Source: Anas platyrhynchos
Taxonomy: Eukaryota; Chordata; Aves; Anseriformes; Anatidae
Length of the DNA: 64,000 nucleotides
Direction of reading: 5' to 3'
Assembly (NCBI RefSeq): GCF_047663525.1
Contig: NC_092599.1
Coordinates: 25,415,501-25,479,500, forward strand
Shown here: in pieces, positions 63,101 through 64,000 of the stretch
How positions within the stretch are numbered: the first letter of the stretch is position 1
How the letters are laid out: every line of letters starts with the position of its first letter
Notes under the pieces: model-generated
Databases searched by the model: none
What the model was told of the DNA's origin: nothing
The model's input: only the letters and a program-made list of their open reading frames with translations
Position numbers and translations under genes: made by a program

Positions 63101-63332
63101 TAGGGCATTGTTTTTCCACACCATCGATTCCTGTAAATTTAACCCTGCGTCGACCAGGTGTTATACCCAGGGTCTGTGCGGTCTCATGTGTGATTACTGA
63201 CATTTGAGCCCCAGTATCAATAAGAAAATTTACCAATATTTTTCGGGGTCCAACAGGAATGGCAATGATAGGGTCAGATTGTTCATTAGAGAGCCATTGA
63301 ATTGCTAATACCCGCCGAGCAGGGTGGCTCAC
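60198..63332 (-). CDS. pol: Pro-Pol, copy 3
   Basis: The translation is identical to copies 1 and 2, with all catalytic residues present. Confidence 0.95.
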   Translation of the reverse strand: MSHPARRVLAIQWLSNEQSDPIIAIPVGPRKILVNFLIDTGAQMSVITHETAQTLGITPGRRRVKFTGIDGVEKQCPTAKISLWLPEEQKLTRVEVLVGAAYTNILGFDVLRGRMWKLPDGTVWSFATYQRDSDTVKLSLLQTSIPLPPSKITNVRQYPLPAAALMGIDGVVTELEERGIIKRTHSPYNSPVWPVKKSTGQWRFTVDYRQLNANTAPLTAAVPNIAEIVTLIQGAAHPWMAALDVKDMFFMIPLLEQDKAQFAFTWKGIQYTFNRLPQGYKHSPTIAHNTLAKILAEIPIPPDNTVYQYIDDILIGGKDQESVKGTMENIRKTLTDLGLEIPDSKCQGPAQEVKFLGVWWVNGAASIPQDTLEKIEHGQRPSSVKELQQVLGALSYWRKHIPGFAIIARPLYNLLRKGKSWEWTEQHTNAIELLIKELRLFQQLGPIHPTDPIHVEWGFSEHGSHCNLWQRGPEGPERPLEFSSHSFSDTERRYSDLEKGLLSLVRAVKQTEQLRRKQNVIVQGPFRILDVVRKGTIPPAGIAQKPTVRKWYAYLEGINEIMPITEGNTKISKLQKDIDSTLLFQLPPTKPSPIQEAPPLKEDSDLTGVWFTDASSHRENNKWKYKAVALEVATGEKLIETGEGSAQVGELRAVLLAAQHGATHIYTDSYAVFKGATEWIGHWAVNDWQVNRVPVWQTESWKQLLEIGKQRTLHIGWVKGHDQSNTVAAQFNQQVDSLTRLRQVDLTNDNQEWERLLEWLHVKRGHTGRADLYREGIARGWPVSVKLCEQVVTACSQCRLRLNKDHPSKAPPLHIRDRKTLWHSWQIDYIGPLRSSGGKKYVLVGVEVISGLTMATAFASATGENTVKGLKGWFSTLPLPEEIQSDNGSHFTAAVVQDWAREEGIRWVFHTPYYPQANGIVERTNGLVKRFANTHKSGWHLRLHDAIYQINNRWSGDGCPKMKAFCTSSTTITPKHYTETEKHHTKMEKHTVGFSPGQPVLVKMPQIGIVPMTLTTPKNPYAWEAKDCSGKTHRISTRWISPSF

Positions 63333-64000
63333 TGCCCTCCCCGGGGATAGGAGTTTTTTTGCTGGGATTCTGTTTTGTCACTTAAGCTTGGTGCCGAAGG
63401 TGTACATTCTTTATGGACGGGATTTTTTCCTGTTAAGCAATCCCCTCCATCTGGAACATTTTTCTTACCCAGAGATTGGACTAATGTACGGAGGTCATCT
63501 AGAGAAGCACCACGCAAGAGTGGTCGGGATGCACCCAAAGCTAGGGCCTTACGCCAGAGCTCATCCCGTTCTTTATTAAATTTGAACCTGTTTTTAAAAT
63601 TAGGGTATCTGGGATTTTTAGTGTGGATTTGGCGGACTCGCCGAGAGTGATCTTGGGGCTTAATACTGGATGAATTAATCCAGCCCATTCGGCGTCCGTA
63701 TTTATCTAGGTCTTGGACAAATTCACTCCATGTGGGAATAGGAAAGTTTGGATTCCGTCTACGACCACGATCACCATCCCTATGAGCAGCTTGTATACGA
63801 TCCTGGGTGTTTGCTACAAACATTTTAAGACAATCAGGGAGCCCACGGATAAGAGGGGTTAACCGAACCGGATCAATAGGAGCTAACATCGGGGATTTCC
63901 TAAATTCATCTCTTTCATATATCGCCTGAATACAGGCTGCTTTTTGTACTGCTACAGCCAGGTCAGAATAGCCTGTAGCTCTAATTTCCAGAGGTTCCCC
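63329..64000 (-). CDS. gag: Gag, copy 3 (C-terminal 223 codons; 5' part beyond the window)
   Basis: The gag frame is open from its stop at 63329 to the window edge, matching copies 1 and 2. An internal ATG at 63889 is not the true start; the real start would lie at about 64849. Confidence 0.85.
   Translation of the reverse strand, partial: GEPLEIRATGYSDLAVAVQKAACIQAIYERDEFRKSPMLAPIDPVRLTPLIRGLPDCLKMFVANTQDRIQAAHRDGDRGRRRNPNFPIPTWSEFVQDLDKYGRRMGWINSSSIKPQDHSRRVRQIHTKNPRYPNFKNRFKFNKERDELWRKALALGASRPLLRGASLDDLRTLVQSLGKKNVPDGGDCLTGKNPVHKECTPSAPSLSDKTESQQKNSYPRGGQ
63353..63359 (-). promoter_or_regulatory. Gag-Pol -1 frameshift slippery site, copy 3
   Basis: A AAA AAC is in the gag frame, as in copies 1 and 2. 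Confidence 0.85.

Larger units (their letters stand above)
56094..64000 (-). mobile_element. Endogenous retrovirus, copy 3 (cut by the window edge)
   Basis: The 3' LTR, env, pol and the C-terminal part of gag are present. The rest of gag and the next LTR lie beyond 64000. No divergence from copies 1 and 2 was noticed, including the 9-G run near 56723. Confidence 0.92.

Noticed and set aside
63329-63889. A short 186-aa gag in copy 3
   Set aside because: The frame is open to the window edge; 63889 is just the first internal ATG visible. It is a window cut, not a truncation.

Overview
The window is vertebrate nuclear DNA, most likely from a bird and plausibly a galliform such as chicken. It has a GC-rich CpG-island promoter, split genes with GT-AG introns, exons of the vertebrate genes RANBP2 and CCDC138, and full-length endogenous retroviruses. 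The Gag resembles, from memory, the chicken ENS-1/ERNI family. No bacterial-type gene, operon, CRISPR array or RNA gene was found. Everything with coding meaning is on the minus strand, so genes read from high to low coordinates.

Right third (38524-64000): three head-to-tail copies of one provirus, 8785 bp apart, sharing their LTRs (LTR-gag-pol-env-LTR-gag-pol-env-LTR...). Gag (506 aa), Pro-Pol (1044 aa open frame, reached by a -1 frameshift at an A AAA AAC site) and Env (912 aa) are open in copies 1 and 2. Env and Pol are open in copy 3, whose gag runs off the window. The copies look identical wherever compared. The primer-binding site matches tRNA-Ser, and gag starts only 4 nt after it.

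Middle (30424-38523): a seven-exon minus-strand gene starts at 38500, only 23 bp from the end of the nearest LTR. Exons 1-4 encode the RANBP2 N-terminal TPR-like region. Exon 5 begins with the RANBP2 exon-5 start and then changes into different sequence. Exons 6-7 are coiled-coil sequence resembling CCDC138, the gene lying directly downstream of RANBP2 in mammals. Splice phases match throughout, predicting a 224-aa RANBP2/CCDC138 chimera. Its last exon has an in-frame stop before what looks like the ancestral donor site.

Left half (1-30423, continuing off the left edge): a tandem array of about 18 units of 1.64-1.70 kb. Each unit has one open, phase-symmetrical coiled-coil exon (120 or 183 nt) that resembles the next CCDC138 exon, with a tag acceptor and a GC donor in every copy. 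The long and short forms differ by a 63-nt (21-residue, three-heptad) duplication. Diagnostic variants show a 4967-bp three-unit higher-order repeat and a homogenised block.

Taken together, this is a rearranged RANBP2-CCDC138 locus: a fusion gene with a retroviral LTR array at its 5' end, followed by a large amplification of one coiled-coil exon. Whether the fusion is expressed, and whether any array exon is spliced, cannot be decided from sequence alone.
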